From positions 1 to 18,168 of the forward strand of contig JAEYYY010000492.1 of NCBI GenBank assembly GCA_023430775.1: 18,168 bases of DNA. The letters are read 5' to 3'. Shown here one piece after another: positions 6,899 through 13,942 of this stretch. This DNA comes from Pseudomonadota bacterium. Its GTDB lineage: Bacteria > Myxococcota_A > Polyangia > Haliangiales > Haliangiaceae. A model generated the notes under the pieces. It searched no databases and was not told the origin of the DNA. It saw nothing but the letters and a program-made list of their open reading frames with translations. The position numbers and the translations under genes are program-made. Each line of letters begins with the position of its first letter. The first letter of the stretch is position 1.

Positions 6899-8143
6899 TC
6901 AGCGCCGGCTGAACACGACCGCGCTCGCGATCACGACCACCGTCGCGCCGCCGAGGAGCGAGACGTACGGCACCAGGTCGGCCTGACGAACCACGGCGAA
7001 CACGCCGGGCGCCGCGACGAAGATCGTCCACCAGCCGATCACCCACGCGACCTTCGCGCGCGAGATCGCCGGCTTCGCGATCGGCAGCGTCGAGGTCAGG
7101 CGCGGCAGCTCGATCGGCTGCTTCTGCAGGCGCCCCGCGAGCACCACGCCGTAGGCGGCAGCGCCGGCCAGCGTCACCGTCAGCCACGGCGCCGGATCGT
7201 CGGGCTCGGAGACGCCGACGATGCCGAGCACGAGGAACACCAGCGCACCGAGCGCGTAGGCCATCGGATAGCGCCGGCGAACGAGGCGCGCATCCTTGCT
7301 GTACGGCAGCGCGCCCTCGCCGAGCAGGCTCGCGATCAGCTTCTCGATCGCGGTGGGCGGCTTGATCTCGATGTGCGCGAGGCGCTGGCGATCGAGCGCG
7401 GAGACATCGCGCAGGATCGTGCCCATGCGGCGCGGCGCCGACGAGCGAACGGCGGCGATCGCGAGCAGCGAGACGCCGACGAGCCCGGCGAGCGTGGGGA
7501 TCGCCGGGACCACTGGCTCACCGCCGGTCAGCCAGCGCGACAGCAGCAGCGCGAACACGATGACGCCGGTGCCGGCGAAGCCGGGCAGCACGCCGAGCAG
7601 CGCGGTCGATGCCGGGATCTCGGCCGCGCCGGTCGCCGCCTTGAGCTGCGCCATCCGCACCTGATCCTGGCCGAGCGCGACCAGCGTGGCGGCCCAGGTG
7701 GCGACCGCGGGGAGAAACAGCGCGGCGCACGCACCGAGCGCGAGTGCGAGCGAGGCGTGGCGCGCGTAGATCTCGCCGCCGTGCTGGAGGATCGGCAGGG
7801 CACCGATCAGCACGGAGAGCGTGGTCGCCTTCGCCGCGTGGAGACAGCGCAGCAGCGCGGCATCGAACAGCGCTCCGCCTTCGATCGGCAGCTGCGCGAG
7901 CAGCGAGGCATCCTGGCGCCAGTAGAGCTGGAACGGCACGCGGAGGAACGAGATCGCGAACGCGACGCTCGTCGCGGCGAGCCAGGCGTGACTGGCGGCG
8001 GGGAGCGAGACCGCACCGCGCCACGACACCCAGCCGGCGATCAGGCCGCCGAACACGATGGCGAGGACCAGCCCGGAGGAGTACCAGCTCGCGCTGCGCC
8101 GATCGTGGAGGGTCGACCACCGGATCAGCTCGCGCGAGTTCAC
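6899..8143 (-). CDS. Polytopic membrane protein, possible ABC-2-type exporter permease
   Basis: A 414-aa protein from GTG at 8143 (VNSRELIRWSTLHDRRSASW). The open frame reaches further upstream, but that extension crosses palindromes and is not hydrophobic or patterned. About ten hydrophobic segments are visible, e.g. residues 22-40, 123-158, 168-192, 283-302, 354-376 and 382-412. After the second hydrophobic segment comes RQDASLLAQLPIEGGALF, and a related piece, PRLTSTLPIAKPAI, occurs in the C-terminal half. A cytosolic LLxxLPI motif of this type is usual in ABC-2 exporter permeases where the ATPase docks. No ATPase is adjacent. The solo ABC ATPase at 13986-14711 is a candidate partner, which is inference. 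The small beta-barrel gene follows 20 nt downstream. Confidence 0.75.
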   Translation of the reverse strand: MNSRELIRWSTLHDRRSASWYSSGLVLAIVFGGLIAGWVSWRGAVSLPAASHAWLAATSVAFAISFLRVPFQLYWRQDASLLAQLPIEGGALFDAALLRCLHAAKATTLSVLIGALPILQHGGEIYARHASLALALGACAALFLPAVATWAATLVALGQDQVRMAQLKAATGAAEIPASTALLGVLPGFAGTGVIVFALLLSRWLTGGEPVVPAIPTLAGLVGVSLLAIAAVRSSAPRRMGTILRDVSALDRQRLAHIEIKPPTAIEKLIASLLGEGALPYSKDARLVRRRYPMAYALGALVFLVLGIVGVSEPDDPAPWLTVTLAGAAAYGVVLAGRLQKQPIELPRLTSTLPIAKPAISRAKVAWVIGWWTIFVAAPGVFAVVRQADLVPYVSLLGGATVVVIASAVVFSRR

Positions 8144-8171
8144 GACAGCGACGATACCGCCCCGCGGCGTG

Positions 8172-8239
8172 GCGATCGACGGTGCGTGCGAGAGAACGCG
8201 ATCCACAACATCGTGATTCGTGTCTGCACCGTCGATCGC
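8172..8239. repeat. Perfect 14-bp inverted repeat upstream of the permease gene
   Basis: GCGATCGACGGTGC at 8172-8185 is exactly inverted as GCACCGTCGATCGC at 8226-8239, with a 40-nt spacer. It lies within the 151-nt gap between the DUF2541-like and permease genes and starts 28 nt before the permease start codon. It may form a leader structure or bind a dimeric regulator. Confidence 0.55.
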
Positions 8240-8241
8240 AA

Positions 8242-8273
8242 GGCATTGATGCCATGCGGTGGGCAATTGCCCA
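8242..8273. promoter_or_regulatory. Two adjacent palindromes, candidate operator
   Basis: GGCAT-TG-ATGCC at 8242-8253 is followed 6 nt later by TGGGCAATTGCCCA at 8260-8273, a perfect 14-bp palindrome. Both are short of loop sequence, so they resemble protein-binding sites rather than RNA hairpins. They lie directly upstream of the 14-bp inverted repeat in the same gap. Confidence 0.45.
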
Positions 8274-8294
8274 GGGTGTTTCTGACCAGGAATC

Positions 8295-8705
8295 CTAGCG
8301 GCGGCGGCCGTTGGTCTTGAAGCCCCACACCTCGATCGCCGCATTGCCACCGCCGCGCACGTTCTTGTAGGTGACGTCGATCTTCTGGATCCGGCGATCG
8401 TCTCCCGGCAGATCGATCACGCGGGTCCGCGAATTCTGGCGGAAGTGGTGGCGCACGTTCGGCTGCCAGCGCTGGCCGTTGGTGAACGTCACCACGAAGC
8501 TGAGCAGCTCGAGATCGCTCTTCTCGACGACGATGTTGAGCTTGCTGAACTTGCCCTCGGATGCGCCGACCCGGATGGTGTCGCGATCGACGCGACCGTT
8601 GACGGTTTGCTCGCCGAGCTTGGTCCAGCCGCTGCGATTCCAGTCCGCTTCCGCGGTGCCGAACACGAGCCCGATGAACGCGAAGGAGAGAAGGATGAGC
8701 TTCAT
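8295..8705 (-). CDS. Small secreted protein, DUF2541-like
   Basis: A 136-aa protein starting at ATG 8705 (MKLILLSFAFIGLVFGTAEA, signal cleavage AEA|DW). The mature part begins WNRSGWTKLGEQTVNGRVD and contains RDTIRVG, an internal beta-rich stretch (LELLSFVVTFTNGQRW) and RVIDLPGDDRRIQKIDVTY, ending RGGGNAAIEVWGFK. The pattern 'LGERTV..RDRD.I.VG' with a later 'IDL.GDDR.I..I' resembles the DUF2541 (YaaI-related) secreted family as I remember it; function unknown. A weak GAAG Shine-Dalgarno precedes the start. It lies 80 nt downstream of the GH13-radical-SAM gene, separated from it by two inverted repeats. Confidence 0.8.
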   Translation of the reverse strand: MKLILLSFAFIGLVFGTAEADWNRSGWTKLGEQTVNGRVDRDTIRVGASEGKFSKLNIVVEKSDLELLSFVVTFTNGQRWQPNVRHHFRQNSRTRVIDLPGDDRRIQKIDVTYKNVRGGGNAAIEVWGFKTNGRRR

Positions 8706-8718
8706 GTCTTCGCACGCT

Positions 8719-8751
8719 GCTCGTTCACAGAAACGATGCTGTGAACCGAGC
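8719..8751. repeat. Inverted repeat in the leader of the DUF2541-like gene
   Basis: GTTCACAG (8723-8730) and CTGTGAAC (8739-8746) are perfectly inverted around an 8-nt loop. The stem continues outward as GCTC/GAGC with one bulged base, giving about 12 pairs. It sits 14 nt before the ATG at 8705, where it could block translation, end transcription from upstream or serve as an operator. No U-run follows on the transcribed strand. Confidence 0.55.
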
Positions 8752-8766
8752 GTTGCGTAGTGTTCC

Positions 8767-8787
8767 GAGCGCCGTGCGTACGCGCTC
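8767..8787 (-). other. Hairpin overlapping the stop codon of the GH13-radical-SAM gene
   Basis: On the minus strand GAGCGC (8787-8782) begins inside the TGA stop and pairs perfectly with GCGCTC (8772-8767) around a 9-nt loop. It may be part of a transcription terminator or only an effect of base composition. Confidence 0.35.
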
Positions 8788-11700
8788 ACTGCGCGCAGCG
8801 GCGACGTCGCTCCGGTGTGGTCTTCGCCAGCGCACGCGCACGGATCCGTTGTGCTGCCGGCGAGTTCCAGACCTCGAGAAACGGCGCATCGTGAAGACTG
8901 CCGAGCGGTGGGTGGAAGTAGTCGACCGGGTGCACCGTGCCGTCGGGATCGATACACGCTTGCTCCCACGCCGCGCGACACGGATGGAACTGCGTGCGAT
9001 TGGCGAAGTCGTCGGCGGCGCGGAACGCGCGCAGCGTCTCGGAAGCCGACTCGCACGTGCAGCCGTGTGGCGGATCGAGGTGATCGACGAGCACCACGTT
9101 GCTGCGCCCGAGCGTCTCGCGCACCGCGGCCATGCGTTCCACCACGCGGTCCGCGCGCGGCTCGATCAGGTCGCGCTTCGCGAACGGCGTCGCCGGATAG
9201 GTCTCCTCGATCTTCAGCCAGTCGACGCCGAGCTCGACCGCGAGCTTCGCGATGTCCTCGAGCTCGCCGACGTTGGTGAGGCCGACCACCGTCGACAGAC
9301 CGAGCCGCAGATCGGCGGCGCGCTCGCGTCGCACTCGCACGGCATCGCGAACGTTCGCGAGCACCGTCGCGATCTTGCCGCCCGCGCGGATCGCGTCGTT
9401 GGTCTCGGCGGTCGCGCCGTCGAGCGAGATCATGATGCTGGTGACGCCGGCATCGATCAGCCGCGACGTGGTGTCGGCACGCAGCAGCATGCCGTTCGTC
9501 AGCAGATGAGCATCGTGATGCCGCCCTGCCCTGGCGCGCCGGATCGCCGCGAGCACGTCGAACAGCGCCGGCGACGTCAGCGATTCACCGCCGTGCGCGA
9601 ACGCGAAGTAATCGGCGGCGGCGAACGCGTCGCGCAGCGCATCGAGGAGCCACGGCCGCAGGCCGCGGGCACGGCCACTCTGCGTCAGCTCCGGTGCGTG
9701 GGTGATGCAGTGCTGACACCGCAGGTTGCACGCCTCGGTGACGGTGACGTAGAGGTTCGCGGGATACGCCGGCGTCTCGGTAACACCCTCGCGGAACGCG
9801 AGCGCGCCGATCAGCCGGTTGTTCGCGATCGCCGATGCATCGTCGAGCGCCTCGACCGGCAGCTCTTGCACGCGCTCGAGGATCACGGCCGACCATGGAG
9901 GGAGCACCAGCTCGCCGGAGAGCGTCGCACCGGCGAGCGCCAGCACCACGCGGGCGGCCTTGCCGTCGCAGTCGGGCACCGCGATGCGCGCCGGTTCGGG
10001 GCCACCGTTGATCACGACGTCGATCGCGTCGCCTGCCCAGACGCGGCGGAACCCGAGCACGTCGCGATGGTCGATCGCGAGCGGTTGCTCGTCGCCGCGG
10101 CGCAAGGGCAGCCGATCGCGACGCAGGTGTAGCAGCGAGCGAACCAGCGCGTGGGTCTCGCGATCCCACGCGGCCTCGTCCCACGGCATGCACTGGCGAT
10201 CCGGCCACGAGTCCTCGAACGCGCGCGCCGGCTCGGCGGCCGCCAGGCCGATCTCGTCGCCGTAGTAGATCGCGGGGATGGTCGCGCGGGTCAGCGTGAA
10301 CAGCTGGGCGACGCGCGCGATCGCCGGATCGCGCACCAGCGTCTGGAAGCGCGGTTGATCGTGCGTCGCGGTGAACGCGATCGCGGTCCATCCCGGTCCA
10401 CCGCGATCGAATCGCCGCTGCGCATGCACCTCGGCGACCCGCGAGGCGGGTGCCGTGCGCCGCCACAGCCAGTCGTAGACCGCTTGCTGCGCGACGAAGT
10501 CGGTCGCCGAATCCACCGCGTCTGCGGTCCAGTGCGCGATGTTGTCGGGCGTGTACTCGGCGAACAGCGCGATGTCGGAGCGCGTCGCGCGCACCGCCCT
10601 CGCGATCCGCTGCACCACCGAGCGCGGCACGTCGGCCGCGGCGTCGATCCGGAAGCCGTCGGCACCGCGCTTCGTCCAGTGCACGAACGTATCCGCGAGG
10701 TAATCGACGACCTCGGGCTCCTCGGCGCGCAGCAGCGGCTCCTGCCACTGGCCCTTCTGATAGTGGGCGTAGCCGGGCTCGTAGCCCTCGAAGAACGGGT
10801 GGTGCTGGATCGAGAACCAGCTCCAGTAGGACGATTCGCGGCCGCTCGCGCGGACGTCGCGAAACGCGAAGAAATCTCTATGCACGTGCGTGATCGCGAC
10901 GTCGAGCATCACGCGCAGGCCGTGCGCGTGCGCGGCATCGAACAGCCTCGCGAGCGCCTCGTCGCCACCGAGCTCGGGCGCGACCGCTCGAGGATCGATC
11001 GCGTCGTAGCGATGCACCGAGTGACTCGCACAGATCGGCGTCAGGTGCAGCACGGTGACGCCGAGATCCTGGAGGTACGGCAGCGCCGCGATCACTCCCG
11101 CGAGATCGCCGCCGGCGCGTGTCTCGCGGTCGATCACGCTCGGATCTCGCCAGCCCGCACCGCAGCGAAAGCGATCGACGAAGATCGTGTAGAGCACCGC
11201 ATCGCGCCACCACTGTGGCGTGCGCAGCCTCAGGTGCTCGCGCTCGACGCGAAACGTCTGCGCGGCACCACCCGGCGCTCCGATCGAGCGGCCATCGGCG
11301 AGCGCGAACAGATACTCGAGCGACCGCCCCGCACCGGGCACGTGCGCCTCGAACATCAGGTGCTCGTCCTCGGACGCGCAGTGCGCCATCGCGAGCCGCC
11401 GCATCCCCGCGCCTTCATCCCAGCGCAGCTCGAGCCCATCGCCGTGACCCTTGCGCAGCCCTGCGCGCACGCAGATCCGGCCGTCATCCTCCTCGAACAC
11501 GAACGGCCGCGCCGCCGCGTGCAGCAGCGGCTCGTCGGCGCCGCCGATCACGAGCAGGCTGTTGCGCGCGCCATCGCGCGACCGTGTCCGCGGATTCTCG
11601 GGATCGAGCACCCAGTCGGGACCGACCTTGAACTTGTACTGATACGTGCCGGCACCGAGCCGATACGCGTGCTCGCTCCAACCATCGCCGGCGGGATGCA

Positions 11701-11809
11701 GCTGCGCCGGATACAGCCAGTGCTGCATCTCGCCGCGCACCTCGACGGTGGCCTCGCCGCTCCGGAATCGAAACCGGACGAGTCTGTCGTTATCCGCGCG
11801 TGCCGCCAC
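8786..11809 (-). CDS. GH13 alpha-glucan hydrolase fused to a radical SAM/SPASM-like enzyme
   Basis: A 1007-aa cytoplasmic-type protein (no signal peptide) starting at GTG 11809, 20 nt inside the end of the CBM21-like gene. Residues 9-88 are a CBM48/AMPK-type glycogen-binding module (MQHWLYPAQL, GTYQYKFKVGPDWVLDP). Residues 100-190 are a second beta-module like the CBM34 N-domain of neopullulanases. Residues 198-565 are a GH13 barrel with GGDL (233-236), MLDVAITHVH (Asp303), GFRID (Arg387 and nucleophile Asp389), FAEY (acid/base Glu418) and ATHD (Asp484), so the catalytic triad is complete. A C-terminal beta-domain ends near 648. From 685 there is a radical SAM domain: CNLRCQHC (Cys694, 698, 701), GGE (740-742), LLTNGMLL and ISLDGA. 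A SPASM-like tail has Cys917, 919, 944, 952 and 1005. Cyclomaltodextrinase/neopullulanase-like hydrolysis of alpha-glucans is well supported; the radical reaction and its substrate are unknown. No break or strong internal start was seen between the halves. Confidence 0.9.
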   Translation of the reverse strand: MAARADNDRLVRFRFRSGEATVEVRGEMQHWLYPAQLHPAGDGWSEHAYRLGAGTYQYKFKVGPDWVLDPENPRTRSRDGARNSLLVIGGADEPLLHAAARPFVFEEDDGRICVRAGLRKGHGDGLELRWDEGAGMRRLAMAHCASEDEHLMFEAHVPGAGRSLEYLFALADGRSIGAPGGAAQTFRVEREHLRLRTPQWWRDAVLYTIFVDRFRCGAGWRDPSVIDRETRAGGDLAGVIAALPYLQDLGVTVLHLTPICASHSVHRYDAIDPRAVAPELGGDEALARLFDAAHAHGLRVMLDVAITHVHRDFFAFRDVRASGRESSYWSWFSIQHHPFFEGYEPGYAHYQKGQWQEPLLRAEEPEVVDYLADTFVHWTKRGADGFRIDAAADVPRSVVQRIARAVRATRSDIALFAEYTPDNIAHWTADAVDSATDFVAQQAVYDWLWRRTAPASRVAEVHAQRRFDRGGPGWTAIAFTATHDQPRFQTLVRDPAIARVAQLFTLTRATIPAIYYGDEIGLAAAEPARAFEDSWPDRQCMPWDEAAWDRETHALVRSLLHLRRDRLPLRRGDEQPLAIDHRDVLGFRRVWAGDAIDVVINGGPEPARIAVPDCDGKAARVVLALAGATLSGELVLPPWSAVILERVQELPVEALDDASAIANNRLIGALAFREGVTETPAYPANLYVTVTEACNLRCQHCITHAPELTQSGRARGLRPWLLDALRDAFAAADYFAFAHGGESLTSPALFDVLAAIRRARAGRHHDAHLLTNGMLLRADTTSRLIDAGVTSIMISLDGATAETNDAIRAGGKIATVLANVRDAVRVRRERAADLRLGLSTVVGLTNVGELEDIAKLAVELGVDWLKIEETYPATPFAKRDLIEPRADRVVERMAAVRETLGRSNVVLVDHLDPPHGCTCESASETLRAFRAADDFANRTQFHPCRAAWEQACIDPDGTVHPVDYFHPPLGSLHDAPFLEVWNSPAAQRIRARALAKTTPERRRRCAQ

Positions 11810-12764
11810 CGGGGGTTCCGCGGCTCACACGATAGTCGCTTCCCCAGTTGTTGTCCCAGAACGTGTAGCGGCGCGCGCTGTTGACGACACCGTGGTCGTA
11901 GAACACCGCGTAGCGCAGCTCCTGGATATTCGCACCCTCGATCTCGAGGTCGATCTGCCAGTACTCGAAGTTCCCCCACGCGTCCTCGACCCAGTAGAAC
12001 TTGTTCTTCTCGCCGACGACCCCGGTACCGAACTTCAGCGTGCTCGCCCAGCCGTCGATCGTCGCGTGCATGCCGAGCGCCTTGTCGAAGTCGAGGTCGG
12101 CGATGCGCACGCGCACGGTGCCCTTGACGCTGGTCTCGGTGACGGTGACGTTGCTCTCCCACGTCGCGGTCTGGATCACCTGGCTCGCGTTGTTGTTCGC
12201 GTAGACGTGACCCTCGCCGTTGTTGTCGTCGTAGAACGTCTTGCCGTTGCCCGGCTGGTACCAGACGTTGAACTTGATCAGATCCTCGTACGAGTAGACG
12301 CGCACCGGCACGTGCCACTCCTCGCGGCCGTCGGCGTGCTTGCTGAAGAACCGGCCGTTCGACGTCCGATCGCCGGTGCTGTTCTCGATGCTGCGGAACA
12401 CCACGCCCACCTTCTTCGCCGTCGGATCGACATCGGCGATCGGCGTCACCATCACCTTGAGGAACATCTCGTAGCCGTAGCAGCCGGTGCGCGAGCTCGA
12501 GTCGCGGCACTCCGACCACGCGTCGCCGGTGAACGAGATCAGATCGGGGCGGCGCTCGCCCTCGTCGCTCGCCCAGTCACCCTTGCCTCCCGGGCCGACC
12601 CCATCGATGCCCTCGTCATCGACCGCCGGCGCATCGGCGCACCCGGTCTGGGGTGCGGTGGAGATCAAGGCGCCCGCGATCGCACCGCCGCGGATCACGT
12701 TCGAGGCTCCGCGCTTGATGCGAAGGAGGGCGCGGTCGAACAGAGTTTCGAGAGTGGGGTTCAT
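11790..12764 (-). CDS. Putative lipoprotein with two CBM21-like starch/glycogen-binding modules
   Basis: A 324-aa protein. After a long positively charged start (RALLRIKRGASNVIRGG) comes a short hydrophobic stretch (GAIAGALISTAPQT) and Cys42 in QTGC, a weak lipobox because Gln is at -3. An acidic/Gly linker follows (DDEGIDGVGPGGKGD, about 49-63). Two similar beta-modules come next. The first is about 97-190 and ends GKTFYDDNNGEGHVYANNN; the second is about 205-313 and ends RRYTFWDNNWGSDYRV. The ending F-[YW]-D-[DN]-N-x-G-x-x-[YH] is the hallmark I associate with CBM21, the glycogen-binding fold of PP1 targeting subunits and some amylases. The assignment by motif is fairly firm, the exact CBM family less so. 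It likely holds starch or glycogen at the cell envelope. It is translationally coupled to the GH13-radical-SAM gene. Confidence 0.85.
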   Translation of the reverse strand: MNPTLETLFDRALLRIKRGASNVIRGGAIAGALISTAPQTGCADAPAVDDEGIDGVGPGGKGDWASDEGERRPDLISFTGDAWSECRDSSSRTGCYGYEMFLKVMVTPIADVDPTAKKVGVVFRSIENSTGDRTSNGRFFSKHADGREEWHVPVRVYSYEDLIKFNVWYQPGNGKTFYDDNNGEGHVYANNNASQVIQTATWESNVTVTETSVKGTVRVRIADLDFDKALGMHATIDGWASTLKFGTGVVGEKNKFYWVEDAWGNFEYWQIDLEIEGANIQELRYAVFYDHGVVNSARRYTFWDNNWGSDYRVSRGTPGGGTRG

Positions 12765-12765
12765 G

Positions 12766-12885
12766 TCAGGCTCGGTTGGTTCGGGAAACGTCCGGCGCAG
12801 CGGTCGAAACCACGATCCGTTCCAGGTCCAACAGTTGAAATCCTTCGACGTACCGCGTCGTCATGACGCCAAACGCAACATCCAT
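12766..12885 (-). CDS. Possible 39-aa leader peptide, doubtful
   Basis: A short frame beginning MDVAFGVMTTRYVEGFQ and ending with TGA one base before the ATG of the CBM21-like gene (TGA-C-ATG), an arrangement that would couple the two. Against it: about 67% G/C at third codon positions, clearly lower than neighbouring genes, and no Shine-Dalgarno at either ATG (12885 or 12864). A perfect CGTCATGACG palindrome (12859-12868) lies over the second ATG. The stretch is more likely promoter or leader DNA of the CBM21-like gene. Confidence 0.15.
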   Translation of the reverse strand: MDVAFGVMTTRYVEGFQLLDLERIVVSTAAPDVSRTNRA

Positions 12886-12961
12886 GGCCACGCGCGTAGC
12901 CACCCGAACGTTGCGAGCGTGAGCCTCCCTACGTGCGTTGCGCGGCCGCCTGACCGCGGCG

Positions 12962-13789
12962 CTAGAACTTCGCCGACACGCCGGCACCGACGGTCAGGAC
13001 TTCGCCGCGGCCGCCGTCATCGAGCGGCGACACGATCGCGAGGGTCGGCGAGAACTGACCGGCGTCGTAGCGCAGCGACAGCGCGGCGGTGTGCTGGAAC
13101 CGGTCCTCGTCCTCGGAGACATCGCCGGTCTGGAACATGGTCACCATCTCGACGGCGCCCGACAGCTTGCCGCTCTTCATGCCGACCGCGAGGTTCGCGT
13201 GACCGATCGGATCCGGCGTCTCCATCAGATCGGAATCGACCACGACGTCGACACCGAGATCGGCGCGCGCGAACAGTGCACCGCGCGTCCACGTCGGCGA
13301 CACGCCGAGGCGGAGCGCCGTGAGATTCGGGATCGCGTTGACGAGATCGTTGAAGCGGCGCTGCGACGAGATGATGTTGGTGAGGAACGGCTCGATCTCG
13401 TCCGAGGACGTCGGCAGCGTCAGGCCGACGTGAGCGACGAGCGACAGCTCCTTCGACAGCGAGCGCTCGAGCTGACCGCCGACCTCGAGGTTCGAGATCG
13501 CGATGTCGTCGATCTTCTCGGTCAGGCCGTTGTCATCGAGGAACGCGCGCGACACCGCGAGCTGGCCGTAGGCGCCGAAGCCGGACCGATGCATCCACTG
13601 ACCGTGGAGGTCGAGGCGCGACACGAAGCCTTCGTCGAAGTCACTGACGAACGACAGGTCCGCGCCGGCGCCGGTCTCGCCCGACGCGCGGTCGAGCGTG
13701 GCGGTCTGGTGGATCTCGTCGGCGGAAGCAGTAAGCGAAGCAAACAAGGGGAGGCAAACGAGGGAGGAGGTACGAAGCAGCTTGTTCAT
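12962..13789 (-). CDS. Outer-membrane beta-barrel protein
   Basis: A 275-aa protein from ATG 13789, with a signal peptide (MNKLLRTSSLVCLPLFASLT, cleavage ASA|DE). An upstream TTG at 13810 adds seven unneeded residues. The mature protein is a series of amphipathic strands (GADLSFVSDFDEGFVSRLDL, GFGAYGQLAVSRAFL, LEVGGQLERSLSKELSLVAH, GALFARADLGVDVVVDSDL, HANLAVGMKSGKLSGAVEMV). It ends in Phe (VLTVGAGVSAKF), the C-terminal signal used by the Bam machinery. This suggests a 10-14-stranded barrel. The channel's substrate cannot be read from the sequence. It lies 197 nt upstream of the CBM21-like gene on the same strand, so a role in glucan or oligosaccharide passage is possible but unproven. Confidence 0.83.
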   Translation of the reverse strand: MNKLLRTSSLVCLPLFASLTASADEIHQTATLDRASGETGAGADLSFVSDFDEGFVSRLDLHGQWMHRSGFGAYGQLAVSRAFLDDNGLTEKIDDIAISNLEVGGQLERSLSKELSLVAHVGLTLPTSSDEIEPFLTNIISSQRRFNDLVNAIPNLTALRLGVSPTWTRGALFARADLGVDVVVDSDLMETPDPIGHANLAVGMKSGKLSGAVEMVTMFQTGDVSEDEDRFQHTAALSLRYDAGQFSPTLAIVSPLDDGGRGEVLTVGAGVSAKF

Positions 13790-13942
13790 CGTGAACGGAG
13801 CAGGTTGCAACGGGTGCGCCGACGCGCGATCGCGAGCAACCCCGCGATTGCTTCCGCGGCCGCGACGACCGCGAGGTCACGTGAGGTGACGGCGCAACGG
13901 CGAGCACCGTGAACGGCCGGCGACTGCCGGCGGAGATCACGC

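Noticed and set aside
5564..8320. A 918-codon plus-strand frame across four genes
   Set aside because: The product is rich in Arg, Asp, Gln and His with no domain pattern. It is antisense to the permease, beta-barrel and MFS start and out of frame with DUF2938. High G+C DNA yields such long empty frames.
8767..8787. SECIS element for selenocysteine at the fusion-gene TGA
   Set aside because: The hairpin is short, its loop has no clear SelB-type feature, and the sequence after the TGA does not look like a protein continuation. It is kept only as a remote option in the findings.
10151..11884. A 577-codon plus-strand frame opposite the GH13 region
   Set aside because: It is antisense to the well-supported GH13 and CBM domains, has low-complexity composition and no recognisable motif.
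11790..11900. WDNNW and similar tripeptides in the CBM21-like protein as radical-SAM cyclophane targets
   Set aside because: The same F-W-D-N-N pattern is intrinsic to CBM21 domains in proteins with no radical SAM partner, so it is not evidence of a modification site.
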